A DNA stretch of 64,000 nt. Source: Verrucomicrobiota bacterium (lineage in GTDB: Bacteria; Verrucomicrobiota; Verrucomicrobiia; Limisphaerales; J093). Below the pieces are notes generated by a model. It made no database searches, had not been told where the DNA came from, and saw nothing but the letters and a program-made list of their open reading frames with translations. The stretch spans positions 1 to 64,000 of the forward strand of contig JAKQDD010000033.1 in NCBI GenBank assembly GCA_029556615.1, read 5' to 3'. The position numbers and the translations under genes are program-made. This document shows, piece after piece, positions 9,471-18,786 of the stretch. The stretch's first letter is position 1. Each line of letters begins with the position of its first letter.

Positions 9471-10294
9471 GGCAGGTGCAATCTGGCTTCACCCGAATTG
9501 TTCAGGACCTTCCAGCGCGGATTAACTTGAGCCTTCCGTTCTCCGGCAAACGATGATGTCAGCCGAACCACCGGCAACCGGGCCGGAAGCCAGGCACGGA
9601 CGGTGTGGGCGAGTTTGGCATGGCCGAGAGTTTCGAGGAGATACCCAAGCCGCTGCGCCGTGGTCGGTTCGTCCTCCGCCTCCAGCACGCGCCGTAGTTC
9701 ACCCGGACGCAGAAGCGGCAGCAGCGAGGTAAGGGTCTCAGCCACGCCGCCAATCCCCCCAACGCGTGGGGCATATCGGACGAGATCGAACGCGGTCGTC
9801 TCGGGCGTGCTGATTAGGAGGGGAGCAAAGGCATTTGCCTGCGGCTGACTTGACGCCGATTGGATCCGCCGCTTCACGTAGAACACGATCCGGAGTCGAC
9901 CGACCCTGACCTCGCGGCGCGGTCGGTCGGTTATCACTTGGGTCACTTGGAGCGCCTGGGGATTAGCGCCATACGTGCTGGCGGCGGATTGCAGCGCCAA
10001 ATAGTAGGGTTGCCTGAGCCAACTCATGTAATCATGAAGCCACCAGAGAACGGGCGGAGCGCCGATCGCCCGGTGTTCAGGGGCCACGATTAGGAAGAAC
10101 TGCTGGCGAGGGGAGACTCGGATTACCTGCGGGCCCAGCCTGAGCAACTGGTTCTTCGCTGCGATGGGGGAAAGGCCGGTCCGCTGAACCAGTTCAGCCA
10201 GCGAGAAGGCCACTCGGCCTGAGGCGAGATGGGCGTCGACGAACGCCGCCGCCGCGCCGACCAGGCGGCCTCGGGCTGGTTCTTCCGGTTTCAT
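9467..10294 (-). CDS. abiEi: Type IV toxin-antitoxin system antitoxin, AbiEi family
   Basis: N-terminal winged-helix-like region (FSLAELVQRTGLSPIAAKNQLLRLG), STPETTAFDLVRY motif, 4-nt overlap with abiEii. Confidence 0.9.
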   Translation of the reverse strand: MKPEEPARGRLVGAAAAFVDAHLASGRVAFSLAELVQRTGLSPIAAKNQLLRLGPQVIRVSPRQQFFLIVAPEHRAIGAPPVLWWLHDYMSWLRQPYYLALQSAASTYGANPQALQVTQVITDRPRREVRVGRLRIVFYVKRRIQSASSQPQANAFAPLLISTPETTAFDLVRYAPRVGGIGGVAETLTSLLPLLRPGELRRVLEAEDEPTTAQRLGYLLETLGHAKLAHTVRAWLPARLPVVRLTSSFAGERKAQVNPRWKVLNNSGEARLHLP

Positions 10295-10305
10295 TCGGTT
10301 GGCGC

Positions 10306-10334
10306 ATCATAGCGTTTTACGCTCCATTGTGCAA
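10306..10334 (-). promoter_or_regulatory. Sigma70-like promoter TTGCAC-N17-TATGAT with AGCGTAAAACGCT palindrome in the spacer, upstream of abiEi
   Basis: -35 at 10329-10334, -10 at 10306-10311 (minus strand), palindrome 10311-10323, abiEi ATG at 10294. Confidence 0.6.
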
Positions 10335-10455
10335 ATGAAACTGAATGCCTCATATTTCTGGATCGATTCCAGGAGCGAGGTGATTGAAGCAGATCCGACC
10401 CGGACGGTGAGAGGACGCGCGCTGCATGCCTCAACGCGGTTGGATGGAATAGTGC

Positions 10456-11002
10456 GGGTTCGGCAACTTGATCGCCCTGCCTCTGCAGCGGCACGCGCGA
10501 GATCATGGTCACAGCGTCTTCATTGATGACGCCTTCGAGCCTCATTCGGACCAGTGGGCGTTGCTCGCCTCGGTGCAGCGCGTGTCGAGGGCGCAACTCG
10601 AAGGGTTGGTGCAGTCGGCCGAGGGGCGCGGTCGCATTCTCGGCGTCAGGATGGCCGCGACCGAAGGTGAAGATGATGCCCCCTGGACAGCTCCTCCTTC
10701 GCGACGAAGGAAGGAAGCCCCGATCGAGGGTCCGTTTGCCGGTGGAACTGGAGTTGGCGTTGGCCGACCAGATCTACCTCGCCAAGGAGGACCTGCCGCC
10801 CGCGCTGCGGAACCGCCTGATCCGCCTGGCCGCTTTCCAGAACCCGGAGTTCTACCGGGCCCAGGCGATGCGGCTGCCGACCTATGACACGTCGCGGGTG
10901 ATCGGCTGCGCGGAGGATTGCGCGCAACACATCGGTCTTCCTCGCGGTTGCCTTGAAGAGGTCAACGGGATGCTCAAAGAACGCCTTGACCTCTGTGACT
11001 GA
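10456..11002 (+). pseudogene. TOTE conflict-system primase/helicase remnant (frameshifted)
   Basis: GFGNLIALPLQRHARDHGHSVFIDDAFEPHSDQWALLASVQRVSRAQLE, then in another frame LPVELELALADQIYLAKEDLPPALRNRLIRLAAFQNPEFYRAQAMRLPTYDTSRVIGCAEDCAQHIGLPRGC. Confidence 0.75.
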
Positions 11003-11173
11003 TGAGCAACGACGCCAGCGAGCCCAAGCCCCCCAGCCCTTCGGGGCGGGGCGGCACCGAGCCCGCTGCATCGTTCCTCGGTCGGTCGAGTGTCTCAGAG
11101 GATACACTCCGTCCCTCGGGCGGCTCGACCGATCTCGCCGAGGTCCTCGCATCGGGCCCGGTGGCGCTCCCGC

Positions 11174-11206
11174 CAAAATCGGAAGTAATTCTTGCACAGA
11201 CCCTCA
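11174..11206 (-). repeat. Interspersed motif AGGGTCTGTGCAAGAATTACTTCCGATTTT (also at 47127-47160)
   Basis: About 5 mismatches over 31 nt with the copy at 47127. Confidence 0.5.
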
Positions 11207-11224
11207 ACTGCGTTTGCGCCTGAA

Positions 11225-11282
11225 GACTACGAATTCCCCGGGCCAGGCTTCTCAAGATGGCAGCCCTGGAATACCCTTCGCG
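11225..11282 (+). repeat. 58-bp repeat GACTACGAATTC..GGCTTCTCAAGATGGCAGCCCTGGAATACCCTTCGCG (copy 1; copy 2 at 53353-53410)
   Basis: Nearly identical blocks 42 kb apart, same strand. Confidence 0.85.
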
Positions 11283-11287
11283 GCTTG

Positions 11288-12295
11288 ATGAATGACCGCC
11301 CGTATTCCCTCACGCTGTCGACACGGCGTGAGTTCATCCGTCGCCTGAGCCTCGGGCCAGCCCTCCTGGCTGGCGCCGCCCATGCCGCTGGCAAGACCAA
11401 GCCCGCACGCCGGGTGCGGTTCGGATTGATCGCTGACATCCATCCCGATGTGATGCCCGACGGGATCGAGCGGGTACGCGCCTTCGTGGCAGCCATGCAG
11501 AGAGCCAAGGTGGATTTCATCCTGCAGCTTGGCGATTTCTGCTGGCCGGCCCCGCGCAATCGACCGTTCCTTGATGCCTGGAACCAGTTTCCCGGCCCCC
11601 GGTTCCACGTGCTTGGCAACCACGACATGGATGGCGGCTTCGCGCGCGAGCAAACCGTCGCCTTTTACGGCATGCCGGACAAACACTACGTGTTCTCGGC
11701 CGGTCCGGTCCGGGGCCTTGTCCTGGACGGCAACGAGCCCGGCGGCAAGGCCGCAGGATACAAGCGGTTCGTCGGAGCCGACCAACTCGCCTGGCTCGAA
11801 CGCGAACTCGCAGCCACCGACCGACCGGTGTTGGTGTTCATCCATCAGCCGTTCGATGCCGACCACGAAGGTTGCCTGGAGAACAGCGCCGCAGTCCGGG
11901 CCGTCCTCGAGCGGGCCGAGCAGCGAAGGCGGGGCAGCGTCGTGGCCGTGTTCGGCGGCCACCTGCACTTGGACTACGCGCGGGCGGTCAACGGCATCCG
12001 TTACATCCAAATCAACAGCGCTTCGTATTGGTGGCTGAATAACCCGGCGGCCCGCCGGGAGACGTACCCACCCGAGGTGCACAAGGCCTACCCCTACTTG
12101 ACGCACGTGGCGGCGTACCGAAACCCCGTCTGGGCCCTGGTGACGCTGGATTTCGAGCGCGCCGAGTTGGTCATCAAGGGGAGACGCACTCGATGGGTCG
12201 GCCCTGATCCCTGGGCTCGGGGTGAGCAGGCGCCCTGGCCGCGCGAGCAGCTTCGCCCTGCCGTCTCCAGCCGGCGACTGAAACTGAATGCGTAA
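11288..12295 (+). CDS. Tat-exported metallophosphoesterase
   Basis: STRREFIRRLSLGPALLAGAAHA Tat signal; GLIADIH, QLGDFCW, VLGNHDMD, GGHLH motifs. Confidence 0.85.
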   Translation: MNDRPYSLTLSTRREFIRRLSLGPALLAGAAHAAGKTKPARRVRFGLIADIHPDVMPDGIERVRAFVAAMQRAKVDFILQLGDFCWPAPRNRPFLDAWNQFPGPRFHVLGNHDMDGGFAREQTVAFYGMPDKHYVFSAGPVRGLVLDGNEPGGKAAGYKRFVGADQLAWLERELAATDRPVLVFIHQPFDADHEGCLENSAAVRAVLERAEQRRRGSVVAVFGGHLHLDYARAVNGIRYIQINSASYWWLNNPAARRETYPPEVHKAYPYLTHVAAYRNPVWALVTLDFERAELVIKGRRTRWVGPDPWARGEQAPWPREQLRPAVSSRRLKLNA

Positions 12296-12452
12296 ACCGC
12301 CCGCTTTGGGATGTTCTTGTGAGCGTCTGTGCAGCCTGCAACGCGTTGGCCGGGCCGAAGCAGATCTTCAACGACCCGCCCAGCACGCACACGGTTTCGG
12401 CGAGGGCAAGCGAAGCGATGCGCCTGGCCATTATCGCGCCCATCGAACAGTC

Positions 12453-12617
12453 ATGCCGGGGATCATCCGCCACATCCACACCACCCGGCACCACAATCCC
12501 GATCTCACCGCGCGGGGGATCGTCCTCGAGATCACCTTCGACGATGCGTCGGAGCCGGCGGTCTTGTGCCCGCTTGCCGATTTCTTCGGCGACGGCTACA
12601 ACGGCTGCTTTCGATGA
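12453..12617 (+). pseudogene. DUF2961-like fragment
   Basis: PGIIRHIHTTRHHNPDLTARGIVLEITFDDASEPAVLCPLADFFGDGYNG. Confidence 0.45.
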
Positions 12618-12685
12618 GATCAGTGTCATCGCGCAGACCCCGTGACCCAGAAGATTCCGACGATGCGTTCGCCAAGAACCCCCCT

Positions 12686-14041
12686 ATGAACAGCAACCCC
12701 TCCATTCCACGCCGCGCCTTTATCGAGAAGGCCGCTACCATCACCGCCATCGGCTTCGCCGCGCCGCATCTGGCCTCTGCGGCCGATCCTACACCTTCCG
12801 CCAGTCCGCGTCCAAACAGCCGGATTCACGTCGGTCTTATCGGCTGCGGCAACATGGGGCGGGTCAACCTGAGCAACTGCGCCGTGCATCCGGACGTGGT
12901 GGTCACCGCGGTCTGCGATGTGGACGAGAACCGGCTCGAACCGATTGTCGAGCGGTTCAAAGGCAGCCGGGGATACCGGGACTATCGGGAAATGCTCGAG
13001 CAGCGGGACCTCGATGCGGTGATCATCGGCACGCTCCCCCACTGGCATGCGCTCCAGGCCATCGCCGCCTGCGAGGCGGGCAAGGACATCTACATTCAGA
13101 AACCCATGACCATGCACCTCGCCGAGAGCCTCGCGGTGCGCAACGCCGTCAAGAAACACCAGCGCATCAGCCAGGTGGGCACGCAGCACCACGCCCGTGA
13201 AGAGCATCACCGCGTCATTGAATACGTCCAGTCCGGCAACCTCGGACCCATCGGCGTGGCGCGCGCGTTCAACGTCATGAACCAGACTCCACGGGGGATC
13301 GGCACCGGGGGTCAGCAGGACGTTCCGGAAGGCATGGACTGGGACCTGTGGTGTGGACCCGGACCGCTGGTGCGCTACAACCGGCTGCTGGCGACGGATG
13401 CGTATCACCACTGTTCCTGGATGGATTTCAGCGGAGGTTGGACTCCCGGTAACGGACCGCACATGCTCGACCTTCCCATCACGGCACTCGACCTGGGTTA
13501 CCCGCTGGTGACCAGCGCCTCCGGCGGCCGCTTCGTGGTCCGCGATGATGGCGACGCCTACGATCATCACGAGGTGCTCTGGCGCTACCCCAACCTCACG
13601 CTCACCTGGATGATGTCGCTCACCAACAGTTACGGTTTTGATTTGCAGGGGGACCCGCGGCCCCGGACCCGCCTGGGTGTCTATTTCCACGGAGCCAACG
13701 GCACGTTCTACGCCGATTACCTCGGCGCCGCCACACTGGTGCCCGAGGGTGATGCGCTCAAGGGCAAGTCCGTCCCGGCAAAGTCCATCCCTCCTTCCCC
13801 CGGTCAGGAGCGGGAATGGCTCGACTGCATCAGATCGCGTCAGCAGCCCAGTTGCAGTGTCTTCCACCATGTGAAGGTGGATGTGCCGATTGTGCTCAGC
13901 CTGCTCTCCCTGCAGTTGGGCCGCTCGATCCGCTTCGATCCGCAAAGCGAGCGCATCGTCGGGGACGAAGAAGCAGCCCGTCGGGCGGTTCCGGAATACC
14001 GTGCACCGTGGAAGTTCCCCCGTGAGTACCTGACGGCATGA
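12686..14041 (+). CDS. Gfo/Idh/MocA family oxidoreductase with Tat signal
   Basis: PRRAFIEKAATITAIGFAAPHLASA; HVGLIGCGNMGRVNL nucleotide-binding motif; DIYIQKPMT. Confidence 0.92.
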   Translation: MNSNPSIPRRAFIEKAATITAIGFAAPHLASAADPTPSASPRPNSRIHVGLIGCGNMGRVNLSNCAVHPDVVVTAVCDVDENRLEPIVERFKGSRGYRDYREMLEQRDLDAVIIGTLPHWHALQAIAACEAGKDIYIQKPMTMHLAESLAVRNAVKKHQRISQVGTQHHAREEHHRVIEYVQSGNLGPIGVARAFNVMNQTPRGIGTGGQQDVPEGMDWDLWCGPGPLVRYNRLLATDAYHHCSWMDFSGGWTPGNGPHMLDLPITALDLGYPLVTSASGGRFVVRDDGDAYDHHEVLWRYPNLTLTWMMSLTNSYGFDLQGDPRPRTRLGVYFHGANGTFYADYLGAATLVPEGDALKGKSVPAKSIPPSPGQEREWLDCIRSRQQPSCSVFHHVKVDVPIVLSLLSLQLGRSIRFDPQSERIVGDEEAARRAVPEYRAPWKFPREYLTA

Positions 14042-14105
14042 ACACGTGTGCTCAGCAGATCAGTTTCAGGTAAGGGTCTGTGCCAGAGCATCGTGCCCTT
14101 CGTTT

Positions 14106-14245
14106 TCACTCGCCGCAGCGCATGACGGCTTGGTAGTCCGATAGGACGGCCCCGGAAACCCAGGTGCGGTTGCCGGGCAGATAATTGAGGAGCAAGCGAT
14201 CCGTCACTCGCCCGCGCTCGGCTCCTTTTGCGGCCAGGTAAACCG
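14106..14245 (-). pseudogene. C-terminal fragment of an unidentified protein
   Basis: Frame reads ...GRVTDRLLLNYLPGNRTWVSGAVLSDYQAVMRCGE*; no upstream gene body. Confidence 0.3.
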
Positions 14246-15505
14246 CCCGCACCTTGAACGATCAGGCACGACCGCAGCCAGCCCGGCGACGCAAGCCAGT
14301 TGTCGCTGCCGCGCGCTCGCCGGACGATGGTGTCCTTGGGCGCCCATCGGATCTCGCGGATGATCGGGCTGGGGGGGGACCGGAGCGCTTTCGGGCGGGT
14401 GTTCGGACTCCGAACGAACGGCGGCGCAGATCGGCCCCAGAAACGGTTCGAGCACACCGTAGTGGCCCGCGCCGTTCTGGCGCAACCACGATTTGCCGGC
14501 GCGCGCGATGACGAGGTCCAGGCTGGGGATCACCACAATCAGGCTGTCGTAAAGTCCCCAAGTCCAGAAGGCGTCCCGCGGCACGTCCGCGAGGGTGCCA
14601 TCGTTGTTGTTCCACCACAGCAATCCGTAATGCGCCGAGGCAGAACCAAAGCGGTCGGCCGGAGTCGGCGGCTCCAGGACAGGCAACCGAGCCACCTCGG
14701 GCGCCGTGCGGCGGGCCAGTTCGACGAAGCTGCGCGGCAGGATGGCGCGGTCCTTCCAACGACCTTCGCGCAAGTAGAGGTAACCGAACCGCGACATGGC
14801 CGCGATGTTGGCACTGATGCCGGCCCCAAACTCGCGACGCGGGATGCCGTCCCCTTGCGGCGGGCGGTACGCGTTGTTTCGCCAGCGCAAGTCGTTCCGG
14901 CCGATGCCGATGGGGCCGAACACCCGCTCGAACATCAACTCGTTCAAGTCGCGGCGATACACGCGCGTCAGACAGTCCGCGAGCCAGTTGGGGCCGCCGT
15001 CGCTGTAATGCCACTGCGTGCCCGGCTCGAAAAGCAATCTGCCGAAGCCCCCGGGCTTCTCGAAGCCGCCAGTCTGGGTCGCCAGCATGCGCAGCGTGAT
15101 CTTGTCGAGCCAACCGGTCGGCACCTTTGTGTCTGGCGGCACACCCAGGTCGGGGCAGAACTTTATCGCCGGATCATCGAGCTGCACTTTGCCGTCCATC
15201 ACCGCCAGGCCGAGCGCCGTAGCGCCAAACGATTTGGTCGTGGATTTCAGATCGTAAAGCTGCTTCGGGTCGCCCCAGGCCATGACCGATTGGCCGTAGC
15301 GTAGGATGCAACCGGAACCGCCGCCGGTGAGCGCATAGTCGCGGGCCTGTGCGAGCGTCGCTTCATCCAATCCGACTTCCGCCGGGGTGGCGCGGGGCCA
15401 ATCCGGAATCGGCCACGAAGGTCCGGTCGTCGTTTGGGGCACCCCAGCGCCTGTCAAGAAGAGAACCAGCGCCATCGAGGCAGTCAACGAGCGGAATGTC
15501 TTCAT
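14204..15505 (-). CDS. Serine hydrolase, beta-lactamase family (C-terminus disrupted)
   Basis: Signal peptide; SxxK-type LKSTTKSFGA, YSDGGPNWLADCL; frame breaks at poly-C tract 14371-14378. Confidence 0.85.
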   Translation of the reverse strand: MKTFRSLTASMALVLFLTGAGVPQTTTGPSWPIPDWPRATPAEVGLDEATLAQARDYALTGGGSGCILRYGQSVMAWGDPKQLYDLKSTTKSFGATALGLAVMDGKVQLDDPAIKFCPDLGVPPDTKVPTGWLDKITLRMLATQTGGFEKPGGFGRLLFEPGTQWHYSDGGPNWLADCLTRVYRRDLNELMFERVFGPIGIGRNDLRWRNNAYRPPQGDGIPRREFGAGISANIAAMSRFGYLYLREGRWKDRAILPRSFVELARRTAPEVARLPVLEPPTPADRFGSASAHYGLLWWNNNDGTLADVPRDAFWTWGLYDSLIVVIPSLDLVIARAGKSWLRQNGAGHYGVLEPFLGPICAAVRSESEHPPESAPVPPQPDHPRDPMGAQGHHRPASARQRQLACVAGLAAVVPDRSRCGRFTWPQKEPSAGE

Positions 15506-15575
15506 CGCAGAATGTCGGCGGGCGACGGTAGCTTGGAAAAGACATGCATCATCATATCCATGGGTGGGGCCGGTG

Positions 15576-17792
15576 TCATGGTCTTGACACTTTCACCAGG
15601 CACAACCGCCGGGCCGGCAGTTGCAGCGAGACGCGGACGCGCGGGCCTTCAACATGAACTGCCCGTTGCTGAAGTGGCGTCGCGTTGTCTGTGCCGGCCG
15701 CCGTCAAAGTGAGTTGGTACTCTCCGGGCGACAACAGGAAGAACTCGGCCTCGAGGGCCCGCGGTTGGGCGCCGAAGTGGTACAATGCCGCGGCGAAGGA
15801 CGTCCGGCTCGAGTCGGTGACGAGCGCGGCGATCTCTCGCGGCGGCGTCCGCCAGCGCACGGCGTTCAGCGGGAACACCAGGGGATTCCCCGGATCCCCG
15901 GTCGCGCTGCTATACAGGATCTCCGGCGACGGCGCGGGCGGAGCGGGTTCGGGGAGATGGATCAAGAAGTTGCGCGTGAACGACAGCACGCGGTCGGTCC
16001 AGCGCATTTCGGCGGTGTAGGCCTCCCAGTTCGAGCGAAAGGCTTCGGCGTTGCGCCGCAGCGCGGCTTCGAGCGGAGCGGCATCGCCCGTCAACCGGTA
16101 GCGGACATAGCCCGAGGCAGCCGCCCGGAGCAACGGGTCGTACTGCGTGTCGCCGGTGAGCAGCCGGTATTTGGCCAGCGCGTCGGACAGGAACCCTGAC
16201 ATTCTCCGCGCACACCAGGACTCGGAGCCGGGCTCGCCTTCGGGCGCTTGCCGATGCTTCACGCAGAGCGCGGCCATCGAGCGAATGGGTTCAAGGTATC
16301 GCTCTTCCCGGGCCGTGTGATAGGCCAGCAAGAGCGTGGACGTCATCAGCCGTGTGGCGCCCGGCCAGTTGTAGAGCGCGTCATTGTGGCCAAGGGAAAA
16401 CGGCTCCCACCAGGGCCGGTCGGCCTTGGCGAGGCCGCCATCGGGCCAGCGAATGGCCGAGGGCAACACGCCGGCAGGCTTGCCGTTCTCCGCGCGCGAG
16501 GCCGCATCCACCCACACCTTGAGCCACTCGCTGAACAGTGCCGTCAACGCCGGGTCGCCGGTGCGCTGCCAGTAGAGGAGCGCCGGCTGGATGATCGACG
16601 GATGATAGACGGTGTCGAACGCGCGGGCGACGCTGGTATCGACTCTGTCCACGCTGAAATACATGGACTTGAACTGCAAGAAGCCGCGCTCATTGCGCGC
16701 CGTCCAACGCTCGCGCATCAGCTCGGCCAGGCGCAGGGCACGCTGCTTCCACACCGGATCATCCGGTTGCAGGTGCATCATGGGCAAAATCGTGTCGGTC
16801 GTGTCTTCGTTGGAATGTTCGACGTCGGTGACGCGGGAGGTGAAGCCCTCGCGCAGGTGCGGTTGCTGGAAAATGCCGCCCGAGAGGCGTTCCTGGGCGG
16901 ACGTCACGGCCGGGTCCTCGAACGCGATCATCACCGGCACCCACCAGCGCCACATTTCGACGTCGTCGCCCCAACCGCCGCCGAACTGGCCGTCGGGAAG
17001 CTGGCGTTCTGCGATCCACCAATGAATCACGTCGGCGAGCTTCTCCAGCCCCTCGCGCTGGAGGTTGGCCCAGGCGGGAGCCGCGGGGTCGGCGGGGTAG
17101 GACTTGGGCCACGGGATGGGTTCGCCCAGGTACATGCGCACGACGCGGTTCTCGGGAAACGCCGCGCGGGTTTCCTGGAGCAACTCCCGGGCTTCGCCGA
17201 AGTACTTCTCGCGACGCTCCTTCACCGACAGCAGCGGGCTGCTTTGAATCACCTGCCAGATCAACATGCGCCCGCGGTAGAACGCCCACAGGGGCCGCAG
17301 GGGCGAACCGGGAGACAGCTCCCGCGGGTACAACGGTCCGTCGCCCGCCGGGCGCACCCGGCCTGTGAAGAAGCGACAGAGGTAACCGTTTTCCGCCGCG
17401 CGGCTGTGGTCTGCGACGACGCGCGACTTGCCATCAGCCCAGTCGTCCACCACCGGCAGCAGCTGGGTCAGATCCGCCCGCAGCGTCGCATCGAGATCCG
17501 TGCGCGCCTCGAGCTCGCGGAGCCGGCGCAACCGATCCCGCTCATCGTGAGTCGTGCCCGCCAGGTGAATGAGGCGGGTCAGGTCCGCTCGCTGCGGGGC
17601 TTGGCCGGGCATCTCGAGGATCACCGGAGGATCGAGAACATCACCGGCCCGGACGGCTCGAGTGTCGGCGGCGTTCGCGACCGTCGCCGCACCCGCCAGA
17701 GCAACGAGCCAGCCCGTCAAGGACAAGATCCGAGGGCGCCACGAGCCCGACGACGGGCGCGTCGACGGTGAGGGTCGTTCAGCGTGCTGCAT
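15576..17792 (-). CDS. Secreted glycosidase-like (six-hairpin-like) protein
   Basis: Signal peptide, long W/H-rich helical protein without frame breaks; family inferred from style only. Confidence 0.5.
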   Translation of the reverse strand: MQHAERPSPSTRPSSGSWRPRILSLTGWLVALAGAATVANAADTRAVRAGDVLDPPVILEMPGQAPQRADLTRLIHLAGTTHDERDRLRRLRELEARTDLDATLRADLTQLLPVVDDWADGKSRVVADHSRAAENGYLCRFFTGRVRPAGDGPLYPRELSPGSPLRPLWAFYRGRMLIWQVIQSSPLLSVKERREKYFGEARELLQETRAAFPENRVVRMYLGEPIPWPKSYPADPAAPAWANLQREGLEKLADVIHWWIAERQLPDGQFGGGWGDDVEMWRWWVPVMIAFEDPAVTSAQERLSGGIFQQPHLREGFTSRVTDVEHSNEDTTDTILPMMHLQPDDPVWKQRALRLAELMRERWTARNERGFLQFKSMYFSVDRVDTSVARAFDTVYHPSIIQPALLYWQRTGDPALTALFSEWLKVWVDAASRAENGKPAGVLPSAIRWPDGGLAKADRPWWEPFSLGHNDALYNWPGATRLMTSTLLLAYHTAREERYLEPIRSMAALCVKHRQAPEGEPGSESWCARRMSGFLSDALAKYRLLTGDTQYDPLLRAAASGYVRYRLTGDAAPLEAALRRNAEAFRSNWEAYTAEMRWTDRVLSFTRNFLIHLPEPAPPAPSPEILYSSATGDPGNPLVFPLNAVRWRTPPREIAALVTDSSRTSFAAALYHFGAQPRALEAEFFLLSPGEYQLTLTAAGTDNATPLQQRAVHVEGPRVRVSLQLPARRLCLVKVSRP

Positions 17793-17818
17793 GGGAACCT
17801 GCGTTTTTGGTGGAAGGG

Positions 17819-18208
17819 TCAGTTCTCGAAGACGGCGTTGACCATGCGCACGTTCATCAGCAGGCCCGCCGCGGCGCTGCCGGGATGGGTGAGGCGGTCG
17901 TTGATGATCCAGCGGCCCTCGCGCAGAGTGACGCGCGTGCGCGGGAGTTCTCCGGTGGCGAGGCCGATGCCGGTGCACGGACGGCGATAGAAGTTCAGCA
18001 TCAGCAACTCCATGTTCATCGCGTGCGCCTTCAGGTCACGGAACAGTCCATCCAAGCCGCGGAAGAAAACCGGATTCAAGCGGTCCAAGTCCGGTGTAGC
18101 CGGTGTGCCGCCCCAAGGCAGCAAAAATCCGAGCGTGCTGTCAATCAGGTGGCCGTCGCGTGGGGGATTCCTGGCTGCGAAATCACCGGCGCCCAGAAGC
18201 CGATACAC
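17819..18208 (-). pseudogene. Glycosidase-like fragment
   Basis: DSTLGFLLPWGGTPATPDLDRLNPVFFRGLD...GLLMNVRMVNAVFED-like tail; truncated. Confidence 0.3.
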
Positions 18209-18506
18209 GGGCGCGGCGGCACCGAGGCGCTGGAGTCTGCAGGACGAACTCCGTCCAGCTCGTGCCCGCGCCGGCGTCGAGCAGCAGCTTGAGGCCGCGA
18301 TCCCGCGGTTGCGTCATGCCGCCCACCAGCAGCTCCACATCGCCGTCCAGGTCCCAGTCCGCGGCCTGGAGGGTGTGGCAATAGTCCACGACAGCGACGG
18401 GGTGTTGGGCCCACGGTTCCGCGCGGCCAGGCCATCTTCCGCCGTTGTGGTGGTCTCTGGCTTGATTTGCAGGGACTTGCGCACCCCAGACCCCGGTTGT
18501 CTCCAC
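18183..18506 (-). pseudogene. VCBS/FG-GAP fragment
   Basis: YCHTLQAADWDLDGDVELLVGGM. Confidence 0.4.
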
Positions 18507-18786
18507 GACACCGTCCGTGATGTCGCTTGGCCCACGCCATCCTCAGGGGCCGATGCTGAACCTGTCGCCCGCTCGCCGCGGGCTGCATTCATCCCCCCGT
18601 CCGAAAAAAGCGGCAGGGGGCTGCCGCACTCCAAAAACTGGCGTCCGCGCCGACCGCCTTTCGTCCCGCGCGCGAGCGTCGTGGAGTGCGGTGCCGCGCT
18701 CCAAGCGGCACCGCTTTCCAGGGGGCCCAGCCCCGGAGGACCCCGCCGCCGCGGGCCTTGGCCGAGACGGCCTGCCCCGAGCGCCA

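Noticed and set aside
12626-13945. 439-aa minus-strand ORF opposite the Gfo/Idh/MocA gene (similar cases: 16248-17771, 23205-24404, 47329-49947, 2929-3819)
   Set aside because: Shadow ORFs opposite clearly coding genes.
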